A stretch of 64,000 nt of DNA. Origin: Undaria pinnatifida (taxonomy: Eukaryota; Sar; Phaeophyceae; Laminariales; Alariaceae). Location: positions 12,524,717-12,588,716 of the forward strand of contig JABAKD010000028.1 of the NCBI GenBank assembly GCA_012845835.1, in the 5' to 3' direction. The position numbers and the translations under genes were made by a program. The notes under the pieces were generated by a model that did no database searches, was not told the DNA's origin, and saw nothing but the letters and a program-made list of their open reading frames with translations. Below, piece after piece: positions 23,830 through 34,600 of the stretch (its first letter is position 1; every line of letters begins with the position of its first letter).

Positions 23830-24690
23830 GGCTTTTTAGGAACTAAAATACTTGGAGGTAGTGTGGGGCATTTGTTACAGAAACGTTTTAGAACTGCACA
23901 CACTTTTTGGAGGCCAAAATAGTTGGATTTAGGGTGGGACATTTCTTGCAGTTCTAAAATGGGTTTAGGTTGCCATAGCCGTTTTAGAAATGCACAGACT
24001 TTTTTGGGGCCGAAATACTTGGAGTTAGTGTGGGAAATTTCTTGCAGTTCTGAAAAGGCTTAAGGCTTCTATTTTTTGGGCCAAAACACTTGGAGTTAGC
24101 GAGGGACAGTTGTTACAGTTCTAAAAAGGATTAAGGTTGCTGTTTTCGGGGCCAAAATACTTGGAGTTAGTGTGGGAATTTTCTCACAATGCTAGAAGGG
24201 GTTAACCCCTTAAGAGCCCCAGTTAGTGTGGGAATTTCTTACAGTTCCAGAAGGGGCTAAACCCCTTCAGAGCCCCAAAATCCCTCCCTACACTAACTTC
24301 AAGTAAAATTGTAAAAAAAGGGTTTCCAGTAGGGAAGGCGTTAAGGTTGCTATTTTTGGCCCGCGACGTTGCGATTATCGCGACGCGGCGGTCAGAGAAC
24401 CAAGTATGTTGGCCCTGGAAAAGCCAGCGCACTTCTCAACGGGTTCTGCAAGAAAGTACCACACTATCTACAAGTATTTTGCCCCCCCCAAAAGCCTGCA
24501 CAGTTCTAAAACGGTTTTGAAGAAATATCCCACACAAACTCGTAGTATTTTGGCCCCCCAAAAGCCAGTGCAGTTCTAAAACGGTCATACCAGCAACCTT
24601 AACCCCTTTAGGAACTGTAAGAAACGCCCCACACTAACTCCAAGTATTTTGCCCCCGAAAGGCCCTCGCGGTCGCAAAAAGGATTATAAC
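23830..24690. repeat. Head-to-head array of TTAA-MITE relatives
   Basis: Units of about 90-100 bp with CTTGGAGTTAGTGTGGGA and CAGTTCTAAAA run forward to about 24200. Units in the opposite orientation follow (CACACTAACTCCAAGTATTT). The TTTTGGGGNCAAAATACTTG core aligns to the solo MITE. Confidence 0.65.
24258..24344 (-). mobile_element. TTAA MITE copy 3, beside an array
   Basis: CTAAACCCCTTCAGAGCCCC ... GGGAAGGCGTTAA. It lies at the centre of the array at 23830-24690. Confidence 0.65.
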
Positions 24691-24767
24691 AACCATTGCC
24701 TGTGCAAACAAAAGCTCGCGTGACCGCTTTGTGTCAGTTTCTCACGGCAAGCGAGCAAACGACGCCT

Positions 24768-24975
24768 GCCAAGATCGGGGGACAATAGTACGAGTCTCCC
24801 AGCAAGGCGGTGGTATGGTGTGCCAGAGCAAGACAACCGCCTTATAGAGGAGAGTCGCAATTACTCTCACCAGGCTATGAGTGCAATTCCCCGCTCGCGC
24901 CAAGCGATTTTGACCGCCTTATATCGGGCTGCCGCCATCGGGAAGCCGCCTTATATATGGGGATACGGCCTTATT
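24768..24975 (+). repeat. Element H copy
   Basis: CTCCCAGCAAGGCGGTGGTA, ACCGCCTTATAGAGGA and GCCAAGCGATTTTGACCGCC match the reverse of 60365-60530. Confidence 0.55.
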
Positions 24976-25337
24976 AGGGGACCCATAATGTAGCGATTTT
25001 TCGCCAAAATAGTTCTGACTGAGTGCGGGGCGTCTCCTCCACTGAGGGCCTACCCATACAAACATACAAAGGGAACATTCCATTTGTGTCCTACTTAAAT
25101 GATTCGTTAAATCCTCCAGGGCCATACGGTTGCTCACCTCGTTAAGCGCACAGTTATGCCAACAGTCGAGTTTTTTCGTGTGGTATCGCAGACTTCCTGA
25201 CGTGAAGAGACTCAGCACAAACTTAGGGGCACCCCTATGATAAGAGGCACAGAGCTCTTCATGTGAACGAGCACCAAAACGCCTCCATAAATACGGCGCA
25301 CGCCGGGCTACGACGGAGATGGAATGACTTTTTGGTC

Positions 25338-25505
25338 AAATCAACCTCTGAACGACGGGGCTCCTTAACCCAAAATCGTCCAAAATGCCATTTTTTGTTT
25401 CGTAAAATGACTGTTTTCGTCTAGCTAGGCCACTGATTTGTTGACCGGGTTGCACGTTCAGGTTTGTGCTCAAACCAGTTATAAGGCGCGGTATAGAGCT
25501 CCCCA
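25338..25505 (+). repeat. CTCCTTAACC element copy 1
   Basis: TGAACGACGGGGCTCCTTAA, AAAATCGTC and GGGTTGCACGTTCAG, colinear with 41962-42105. Confidence 0.55.
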
Positions 25506-26179
25506 AGCCAAGGACCCTGCAGAGGAAAAAACGGCGCACGGTTACTGCCGCATATTTCCCCTGTGACAAGAGATACAGAGCTCTCTACATATGTGAAGAG
25601 CCCCAGAACATCAATTAATAGCTGGCACCCCAAGTGCTAAACCACACTCGTTTGCATCATTTATACCTTCTGTCTCGGAAACGGAAGGGCGTTTGCCTGC
25701 GCGGCGCGGCGTAGTTTCCCGATTTATTCGCCGACGGTAATGTTTTTTTTCTTGAAGACGCGTTGAAGAAGTCAGAGTCGCGCTAGAGGCGCGAGTTACT
25801 TAGATCGTCCGTCCGTCTTGTCACTTATTCCCCTGAGGGCCTTAGGGCGTTGGTTGATGATCTCCGACGTAGCTGCTGCTGCTGTTGTGTACCGTGTGCT
25901 ATGTGTGGTGTGAGCGTTTGGCGTGTGTGAGTGCATGCGCGAGCCACGGCGGTACGAGTTTTTTTTCTCGCTTGCGGGCGTGTGGGTCTAACGTGACCAC
26001 AGGATTGCTCGGACTGCCTGCTGCAGCAAGAGAGATTGCGGTCGCTTTCTGTCATGGAATAAACAATTACCAGGCATTAGGTGTATATAAAACAAGGCAC
26101 TTCGTATAAGACTGCCAGGTATATACCAGAGGGTACATACATGCAGCAGTCTATATACGTCCTCGTATTATATCATGTT

Positions 26180-26870
26180 CCTTTTGATTTTAGCTTCAGA
26201 AGGTCATGATCATCATCGGCCATGGATCCTATGTGACAAAACGTACAACCGAGTACTTGCGAAGTGATACAGAACACGTACGAGTACAACAGCAGTAGTA
26301 ACTGCTGCAGTATAATACTACAAATAATAAACGCCGACACAACAAATGGTTGCACCCCTAAAATACGCCAGTAACTCCTGTAGTACAGTCAAACGCCACA
26401 TAATGTTGACTCTGATTGGCCCAAGGTTTCGCTTCAACGTTCGAGCTCAGAATCACTATGAACCCGTAAGGCGCCATGGGACAAAAAGTAGGACAAATTT
26501 AGGAAATATTTGCACCCGTACTTCGAACAGTTATCACATGCATACGCACATCAGTAACTGCTGTCGAACTGCAAAAAATAATGACGAAATCATACAGATA
26601 TTTGAGCCCCTGCTATACGCCAGTCGCTGGAGTACCGGTAGTATAAGACATAATGACAACGAACCTTTACGGTAGGAACGTGAACAACCACAAGCATCGT
26701 ACCACCTTCGCTTTGATTAGCTCGAATGTTTGCTGCGATTTCCGAGTACAAAGGAATCAGCATGGACCCTACGACACGAGTTGGATTGATTGGAAATAAT
26801 TCCACCCCCACCTCCAAGTATTACAATACAACATACGCACTACGTACAGCTACAGCAGTCTGTAACTGCC
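26180..26870. repeat. Degenerate large tandem units
   Basis: Three weakly similar units of about 230 bp, each with a GCCATGGNNCCTA-like block and a CAGTAACTGC block. Old and diverged. Confidence 0.35.
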
Positions 26871-27169
26871 TGTAGTGTATATCATACAATAAAAAAAAAC
26901 GACACACATAACTTCACCCTTATTCGAACATGCTCAGAGCAGTAACTGCAGCTATAAGTACAGCATAAAAAAAACAGCACACAGCTGTGCTGCTGTGATA
27001 TAATATCGTCAAACGCTTTAGCCTAAGCGACAGGATACACTTGAGCGCCAGAAGTCATGGCAACACACACCATACTCCATTAGAAATCATGGGAATGCAC
27101 CACCTAGTGACACATAAATCATAACACGTCGTACAAAGCCAAGACAACACACACGCATATTAACGTACA

Positions 27170-27575
27170 AGGTTTCCCTTCGAGATTATTAATATTAAAA
27201 GTTGGCTTATATAATCCCGGGGGTGTCTGTCGCAAGTTGACAAGGGGACATAACTCTTATAAAAACTAAAGGAAAAACAATGAGTCATCGCGCAAGTAAC
27301 CAGGCATGTAACACCGATCAGCCCAAATGAGCAAATGAGGTCATAGTTTAGTCTACAAGCTTCCCCTTCGGGATGTGGTTGGCTTCAAATTTTTGGGTGT
27401 GCCGCAAGCTGAAAAGGGGGGAACATAACTTTCTTTTGATAAAAAAAGAAACCGTCAGCAGTGAGTACGACCGATTGAATGGTTGAAACTCACTGTAAAC
27501 ACTGGGGGAAAAGCAACTAGCCACCGCGCGAGTAACCGGACAAGTAACACCGACTGACCAGCCCAGTCGAGTTCA
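27170..27575. repeat. Diverged tandem duplication, about 200 bp
   Basis: CAAGGTTTCCCTTCGAGAT ... GCGCAAGTAACCAGGCATGT recurs as CAAGCTTCCCCTTCGGGAT ... GCGCGAGTAACCGGACAAGT. Confidence 0.6.
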
Positions 27576-27631
27576 TGATATAGTGTATACCAGGTGCCTG
27601 GTACCATGTACTAGCGTACAGATACAACACA

Positions 27632-27868
27632 GATGTCTGGTTTTGTCTCCTTCAATACGGGTTATACAGTTTCCGTGCGGAGAACAAAGGCTGAACGTCT
27701 TCGTCCTGTTGACCCTGGCATTAGCAGGGGAATCACCGACCTGTATCCTTCACCATGGTATGCACACCTCGTAAGACGCGCGATCGAGGTATCACACGCA
27801 GCTTGCTAAGCTGAGTTTTGATCGAAATCCTTTCTGGTCGATCTCACCGTTGAAATGTATTTTTTCAT
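27632..27868 (-). repeat. Element C, long diverged copy
   Basis: Reverse-oriented relative that includes the GTTGACCCTGGCATTAGCAG part as well as the terminal GTTGAAATGTATTTTTTC. Confidence 0.6.
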
Positions 27869-28411
27869 CTAAAATAAAAATTCTGATATATATATCGTCA
27901 AAAGTCATGGCCTCACATGACCGTACAATATGTATCATAGTTTTGCCAAAATTCATGGCACCGCCCAGATATAATGATATCAAAGCACCATCAAAATCGA
28001 CGGCACATACTCCAGTAACATCGAGCATAAAAAATTAGGGCAATGCACTTAAGACACGTTGAGTCGTCAAAAATTAAAAGCTACTCTAAAACGGGATCGT
28101 CAAAGCCACAACCTACGTACACCATGGTACAACAGTAACAAAAAACGTACACGGTTACGAAAAAAAAAAAAGGGAATAGAAGCTTCAACCGCCAAGGGCA
28201 AACACAAACGTAGTCTACCGGAACAGATGTACAATCGATCGGACACAGAAGGAGCAGTGAAGTATGAGATAGACAGCCTGTTGTCAGCACGGAGATAAGA
28301 AAGTATCACTTTTAAAGTAGAAGCCAATCTATGAAGGAAAACGATCGTCAAGTAAGGGGGCGTTACCACCGACAGCGGGAGGGGTTTGCACGTATCGTAA
28401 CAGTACAGCAG

Positions 28412-28593
28412 CAGTGGCCCCTCTATAGCGCCGGTATGTGCACTATAGAGGGAAATACCGGCATTATAGCGGCCAACGGCACTACTCCGCTTGCCGCTAC
28501 CACTGGTTGTTCCCATGTGTGCCAAGCGATTTCACGGGCACTATAGCAGGCAACCAGCACTACTCAACCGGCATTACAGAGGGAACACTACTG
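28412..28593. mobile_element. CAGTGG MITE copy 1
   Basis: Inverted ends CAGTGGCCCCTCTATAGCGC and the reverse of GGCATTACAGAGGGAACACT ACTG. The interior repeats GGCACTATAG motifs. Confidence 0.6.
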
Positions 28594-28628
28594 TACTAGC
28601 AAGACTGGTGTGCGAAAGCCCCCCTCAC

Positions 28629-28672
28629 CGCTACAGCGACACCACCGACCATCGCCGAATCCGCCTCTTCTG
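28629..28672 (-). pseudogene. Copy of candidate exon donor end
   Basis: The sequence parallels 28796-28840 (ADSAMVGGVAVA against ADSAMVGDVAMA), again followed by GTGAGG. It is part of a tandem duplication of about 165 bp. Confidence 0.3.
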
Positions 28673-28795
28673 GGAATGCATTCTGGGTGTGATCTGTAAG
28701 ATACGGCTCCTGTACAACACCTCACAACGGCAAACGTATGGTAATATAGTTAGTGATTGGTCCGACTTGCGAACGTCTCCCTCACCGCCATGGCG

Positions 28796-28906
28796 ACATC
28801 GCCAACCATCGCCGAATCCGCCGTAGCAGTCCTCATCCGCATAGGGCTAGCCATAATCTTGCTTCCCTTAACCGCCGGAGACATGAGGCGGTCTTGTCCA
28901 TCACCC
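28796..28906 (-). CDS. Candidate orphan exon, unknown gene
   Basis: The interval is bounded by acceptor TTGTCTTCCAG and donor GTGAGG and open in one frame. It reads DGQDRLMSPAVKGSK, then MASPMRMRTATADSAMVGD. It is phase-symmetric. Its 3' end is repeated at 28629-28672 with the same donor. No family is recognised and no partner exons were found. Confidence 0.25.
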
Positions 28907-29039
28907 CTGGAAGACAAGCACAACAAAACACACACAAAAACAACGAAAAACAAACACGATCACCAGGAATAAAACAACACAAACACGGGTAAGTAGGCAA
29001 GTCCAGGTTAGCACAGGCATACACAAACAGCGAAGTTAA

Positions 29040-29745
29040 GCAAAGGCAATCCCACACTCGAGGCAAGGTTAGGAGCAGCAAAAGGCCATGCAAGGCCATG
29101 CAAGACCAGGCGCAGCAAGGCCAGGCAAAACGAAGCAAGGCATGGCAGGGCCAGGCACAGCGAGGCAAGGCAAGGCAGGGCAAACCAACAAGCAACGCTA
29201 CGCAAGGCACAGCAAAACCACGCATAGCTCGCCCAAGAACAGCAACAGGCAACGCCAGACAAACGTAAAGGCAGGGCCGGACGAAGCAAGACAAGGCACA
29301 GCATGCCCAGACACAGCAAGACCAGCCAAAGCAAGGCCAGGCGGAGCAAAGCTAGGCGCTACAAGGCCAGAAAACACAACAGGCAAGGCCCAACAAGAAA
29401 AAGCGACAGGCAAGGCGAGGCAAGCCCAGGCACAGCAAGGCAGGCGCGCCATGGCCAGCAAAAGCAGGGCCAGGCAAAGCAACAGGCCAGACAAAGCAAT
29501 TCAAGGCCAAAAAAGACCAGGAACTGCACACTCACGCACAGCAAGGTCTGGCAAATCAAGGCGCCGTGAGGTCACGTTGACCAGGCCAGACCTATCAAGA
29601 AAAGCCCAGGCAACCCAAACAAAAGCCAGGCAAACCAGCAGGCATGGCATGGCAAGACAAGGCAATTCAAGTCCGGGCGAAGCAAGGCCAGCCAAAGCAA
29701 GGCCAGCCAAAGCAAGCCAGCAAAAGCAAGCCAGCGAAACAAAGC
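29040..29745. repeat. AGGCAAGGCCAGGC low-complexity array
   Basis: About 700 bp of degenerate 5- and 10-mers (GGCAA, GGCCA, AGCAA). It keeps a long open frame of 225 codons with no domain, so it is treated as a repeat. Confidence 0.75.
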
Positions 29746-30124
29746 CCAGTCTACCACGGCAGTAGACACCATCAAACCATACGCCGCGAACCATAGGCTT
29801 TTGATACGCGGCTTATGGTCTGATCATGTGTATCTACTGCTGTGTTAGCCTGCGGGCTTTATCTCGCTGGCTTGTTTTGCGGGCTTGCAAGCCTCGCCGT
29901 TCCTGTACATATCCCTTCCCGCGCCGTAACCCCCATCCGCGATGGAAACTTAGCGCACTGAGAACACGAACACAAAAATTCAACCAACCAACAGAACAGC
30001 GGGAGTCACCGCCAACGCCACAACGAGAGCCAACCCTCCCATTAGTAACCGACAGGCAGTCCGCACCTCTCGATCGCTACTGGAAACCCGGTACAAAAAT
30101 GCTCACCTAGTACCTGATAATAGT

Positions 30125-30461
30125 GGGTCGCCCCGGTGGTCTACTAGTGGTTACCCTCGGATGCTACTAGCGTTGGTCCATGAGTTCGAGTCCTACCGGG
30201 TGAGCTTTTGACTTTACTTGCAAAAAGAAAAAAGGGATCAACTGCTGAGAGCGCCCAGCAGCGAGGGTAGGCACAATTCGACGCGCGTCGACAAGGGAAG
30301 AAAATACTGAATTATTCTCGCGATAAAAACGAAGGCACGTACCGTAGTGGGGAGGGAGGAGGAGGGCCCGCTATGTGACCCCGGATCAGAGTTACTACTG
30401 GGAAGGAGGGCGAGAGTAGTGCGAGGATAATAAATGGGATGGAGAATTAAAAAAAAAAAGT
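30125..30461 (+). mobile_element. SINE-B full-length copy
   Basis: The head GGTCGCCCCGGTGGTCTACT and B-box GAGTTCGAGTCC resemble SINE-A. The body differs (ATTCTCGCGATAAAAACGAA, TGACCCCGGATCAG) and the tail is poly(A). Confidence 0.7.
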
Positions 30462-30974
30462 ATCAACGCGTTTGGCGGTCGGGTCCTTCCTCACACCACG
30501 GCTGCCAATCACAACAAAAAAAAAAAACTTTTTCCCACATAGCAAAGCCAATAAACAACAACGCCCATGCTTGATTAGTCACGCCACAAAACCGAAACTA
30601 TTGAACCGGAACAACACCACGATCAGATGACGACCGCCCCCCCCCCCTCACCCACTTCAACAACACCATTCGTTTACCCGTACCCCCATCCTCCGCCCCA
30701 GCAACACCACACTCCTTTCACAACCGCCTCTCACCAGCAATAACACCACCCCTCGTCCCCACCCCCCAACGGCACCCAGGAGGAACAGCATGTGCTAGGG
30801 GAAGAGATGAAAAATAGAAGGATGCGACATGCGGAAGTTTAGTACATCAGGCAGCAGCGAGAAAACGATCGCTATCCTAGGAGATGGACGTTGGCCACAG
30901 ACGGTAAAAGAGGAAGCAGACAAAGATCAGCGAAATGTGTGTTATGTAATACGTAATTCATGGAAGAAACGTAC

Positions 30975-31110
30975 TGAGCGCCCAACTGTTGGAGGTGTCT
31001 CTATTAGGAGTAGGAACGGTGCTCCGTCTCGGAAGGGATACGTGGTGATTGGTCACATGACTCAGGCAAGCAAAAAAATGAGCACGCCCCCTGCCCCCGA
31101 ACACTCCATC
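30975..31110 (+). repeat. Repeat F copy 1
   Basis: TGTTGGAGGTGTCTCTATTA and GGAGTAGGAACGG, ending near AAAATGAGCACGCCC. The same block is at 63575-63705. Confidence 0.55.
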
Positions 31111-31168
31111 CCACCTTCCAGCCGTGGTGAGATCAGCTTCGTCCGCCAGAACGTGCGAAGCTCGGGCC

Positions 31169-31644
31169 TCAATAGGCGGCGGAATATCCCCCCGCCCTCC
31201 CGCACCACCAGCACCAGCGCCGCCCGCTCCTCCTCCCCCTCGCCCTCGCCCCCCCCCCCCCCCTCCCACCCCCCTCGCCCCCCCCCGCTTCCCCCCTCCC
31301 CCTGACTCTGTCTAAGGAGTCGTAGCCTAGCTCCATCGACTTGCTCCCCGCTCCCCCCGAGGGGAGCTTGCGGAAACGCCTTCTCTCCTCGTAAGCACTA
31401 GTACCGGCCTCAGTACCAAGAACAGTCCCAGCACTGTTGCTGGTACCGGTCACCGTACCGGCGCTTGTTCTTGACGTAGCAACGGTGGTTGCGGTTGCTG
31501 TTGCAACAGCTGCTGCCGCTGCTGCCGCGGCGGTGGCGGTGGAAGAAGAGAAGGACGAACTTGTTGTCGCTAACCTAGAGGCTAAACGGAGAGGACCCAT
31601 CCCGTGCACGATAGCATCCATGTCTTCCGCCATGCTCAACGAAC
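31169..31644 (-). CDS. TIR/HET-like gene exon 6 (last)
   Basis: After TTGTTGATAG the frame gives SLSMAEDMDAIVHGMG and long Ser, Ala and Thr runs. A conserved-looking RRFRKLPSGG and Gly/Arg-rich residues precede TGA at 31169-31171. The Gly/Arg end overlaps G-rich low complexity, so the true end could differ. Confidence 0.6.
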
Positions 31645-34600
31645 CTATCAACAAAAACAGTTCAACAGCGACGAATAGGTCAACCAACACGCGTCACGTG
31701 TGGACAGAGTAAGCATCACAATGGACAACTATAGTGGCGTCGAACCAAAAAATGAAACGAGGTCATCAAGGCTAACCCCTTAAGGGCCCAAAACCCCTGC
31801 CTACACTAATTTCAAGTAATTTCCCCCCAAAAACGGATTTTCAGTTGTAAAGGCGTTAACGGAAAACAAAAAAAACGTCGAGACAAAACAAAATGGCGTT
31901 TCCGGCAAACGAGGCTATACGTGTCGACAATCCTACAACGGTTGGCAAACCTGAACCCAAGTGTCGGCAGACATAAACCACGCAAGTGTTGACCAAACAC
32001 AACAGCGAGCGCAGACAGACGAACGAAACCCGCAAGCACGAGAGACACATACATGCTACGGTGGTAGACGTGCACCATTTTTTTTTCTGGGGCTCCTGAC
32101 TTCATAAACTACTCTATACACCTTCCTTGACCCAAAAACGATCTTGAGTAAACTGAAGGTGCTTTTATGATGAACAAACCATCCCATTGCCTAGGTATAC
32201 AAAAAAAGCATGGTGCAAAACAAGAAATGATCCATTTCCGACGATTTTGGCTTAAGGAGCCCCGTCACTCAGAAAACAAAACTGCCTAAATGTGCTACCT
32301 CTATCTAAGCACGCGTCCAGACCCCCTCCCCCCCCCAAACTGTCTCCCTCTGCCTCACCCTCAAGAGGATCCAACGACGCAGCCCATGCTTCATCCGGCG
32401 CACGGCCCAAGGCCTCTGGCGGCAGCTTGCGATGCCGCTGGTAGTCCCCGTAAAAGAAATGGGGTCGGTCTTGCGCGCGGTCGGCCTCCCCTCGAGCAGC
32501 AAAGTACCTGAGGTATGTAAGTGGATGCATGGTGCCAATGCCAATCACGTCGCCAGAAGACTCACGGCAAGCCACGGCAAGCCACGCCAAGCCAACCGAG
32601 CCAACGACTAGAGGCTTACTAAGCGTAACCCAGAGGGGCTGGTCTACTATGTGGTACCGTACATGATACGACCCCACTTGAGAGCCAATGTATATACGGT
32701 ATACCAAGTATCTGGTTTGGGACAATACCACGAATATTATACGGTACGGTGAACACACATATGATACGGTATGTTACGGTACCACTGGAGTATACCACGG
32801 AATGGTACATACGATCCCACTTAGAGGCACTAATATCACAGGCAATGAATGGTATGGTACGGCACGATAAGGTACTGCATCCGCCGTGCCTCAATGGGAG
32901 GATGACACACTACAATACCTCACGTTCCAACAACGGTAATATACCATATTTCATATGATCAAATTACACGGTAAGTTACGAAAATACCACACAGTATACA
33001 CGCCGGTGCAGGTTCGGTCCTACTACAGTATACGGGACGGGATAAATATGATACGGTACGGTACGCACCTGAAACCGCCGTCGCGCAAGGGGAGGGTGGC
33101 ACACAACAAAACCTCCAGGCGGCACCACGCCCGGGAGCAAAAATCCTGCAAACACTGGTGGGAGCCCGCCCATGGGGTGGCAAACAGCTCGCACAAAGGG
33201 TTCGGAAACTCCTGAAATAAGACAAACAGCGTCGCCGGGAAACAGGGGCGGGTGGAAAAGAGGACGGAAGGGGGTAGGGCTTACTGTTGCAGCTGTTGTT
33301 GCTATTGTTGATGTAATAGCAGCGCCGGTTTCGCGAGCGTGCTACCATATTGGCGCGACGTCAACAACTATTTCAAAGTCTTCCACCACTAACCCAGCTA
33401 CGAGCGGCTCGCGATACAAGACCAGAACACTTAGATTTGCTCCCATTCGGTCAAGAGCTTTCAAAAATCGGATAACAAACACCAGGTACCTGGTACTTGA
33501 CTATAAATAGTTAAGAGTAAACTCTGATCCCTGACCCTGGCCTTGTACTTGAGGCGTAACTCTGACCCTACACTACGAAGTCCTAACCCCGCCCGCCTAG
33601 AAATCGTACCCCCGAATAAGCAGAATATTGTACGGGTCAGAAAGTTTCCATATTCTAGCGGGTCGAGCCGCGACGGGTCAGTCGGTAGATAAAAAAACCC
33701 ATGGTTCGGAACGGGTCGGGTCAGGAGGTCTTCATATCTCACGGGTCGACCCGGGTTGCCCTGACCCGACCCAATCCGCGCGAGATGGCTTGACCCGTGA
33801 AAAGCCTTGGGGATAGAGCTGCAATGAGGACTTTTGGTGCAACATCAACCGTTTAGTCCAACAGGCCGGGCCAAGTCGTTTTCACGAATACACCAACAAC
33901 CGGACAGAGTCCGAATTGATCTACTCAAACCATTGCGAGTCCAGGCTAGTGCCCGCTCGCCAGAGATACACATTATTGTGTTTTTTCAACCATTTCACCC
34001 CAGTGACGTCAGTAGGGGGCAGTCATCGGTATAGTATAGTACATTTCCTATGGGTTAGGGTTAGGGTTAGTTCCATCCATGGTGATAAACACAATAATGT
34101 AGGACACCCCCGCTCGTTCACTCGGAACCTGAGGGAGCATTCGTTGCACTTTCCCCAGCCTAGCCTGGCGTCACCAGTCACCTATGGTTGCCAAGGTTCA
34201 CCAACGGTTACCAGTGGACAAGTCGCCGACATTCACCAACGGATACCAACAGAGGCTGCCTACGCCCATGGCTTTCTATTCTCAATGGTCACTAACCACA
34301 ACCGATTTCAGACGTCGAACAGATCACGATATAGATAATCTAGATCCCGTACCTGTCATCATGGTATGTACGCTGTGCAGGAGCTGTGGAATACAGATCC
34401 AACCCAGGATACATGGTGCTAGATCATGTAGATCATACGGCTCTCACCCGGCAACATGATCTATAAGTCATGCTTGATACATATCAGGGATCTGTGTGCC
34501 GTGAAAGACATAAATCATGTATAGAGGGATCTGTCTGACTTATCCGATGTGTAACCGGCTTCCGATGGACACGAAGGGTTCCCGATGATCACGAATGGTG

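Larger units (their letters stand above)
15045..31168. other. Gene-poor repeat mosaic of 16 kb
   Basis: Apart from one doubtful exon near 28.8 kb I see no host gene. The interval carries at least six dispersed repeat families, several tandem arrays and long microsatellites. GC-rich open stretches at 20.6-20.9 kb and 21.4-21.9 kb encode no recognisable domain. Confidence 0.6.

Noticed and set aside
29088-29765. Longest uninterrupted frame (225 codons) outside gene 2, plus strand
   Set aside because: It is made of AGGCAAGGCC-like low-complexity units with no domain, and several other frames are open in the same stretch for the same reason.
29840-29960. Minus-strand stretch reading DGGYGAGRDMYRNGE, vaguely MORN-like
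   Set aside because: Only one weak repeat, no clear splice sites, and 15 kb from the MORN gene; probably chance.
30125-30205. Possible intact tRNA gene
   Set aside because: The A- and B-box motifs are present, but the head is continuous with a SINE body and does not fold into a clear acceptor stem by eye.
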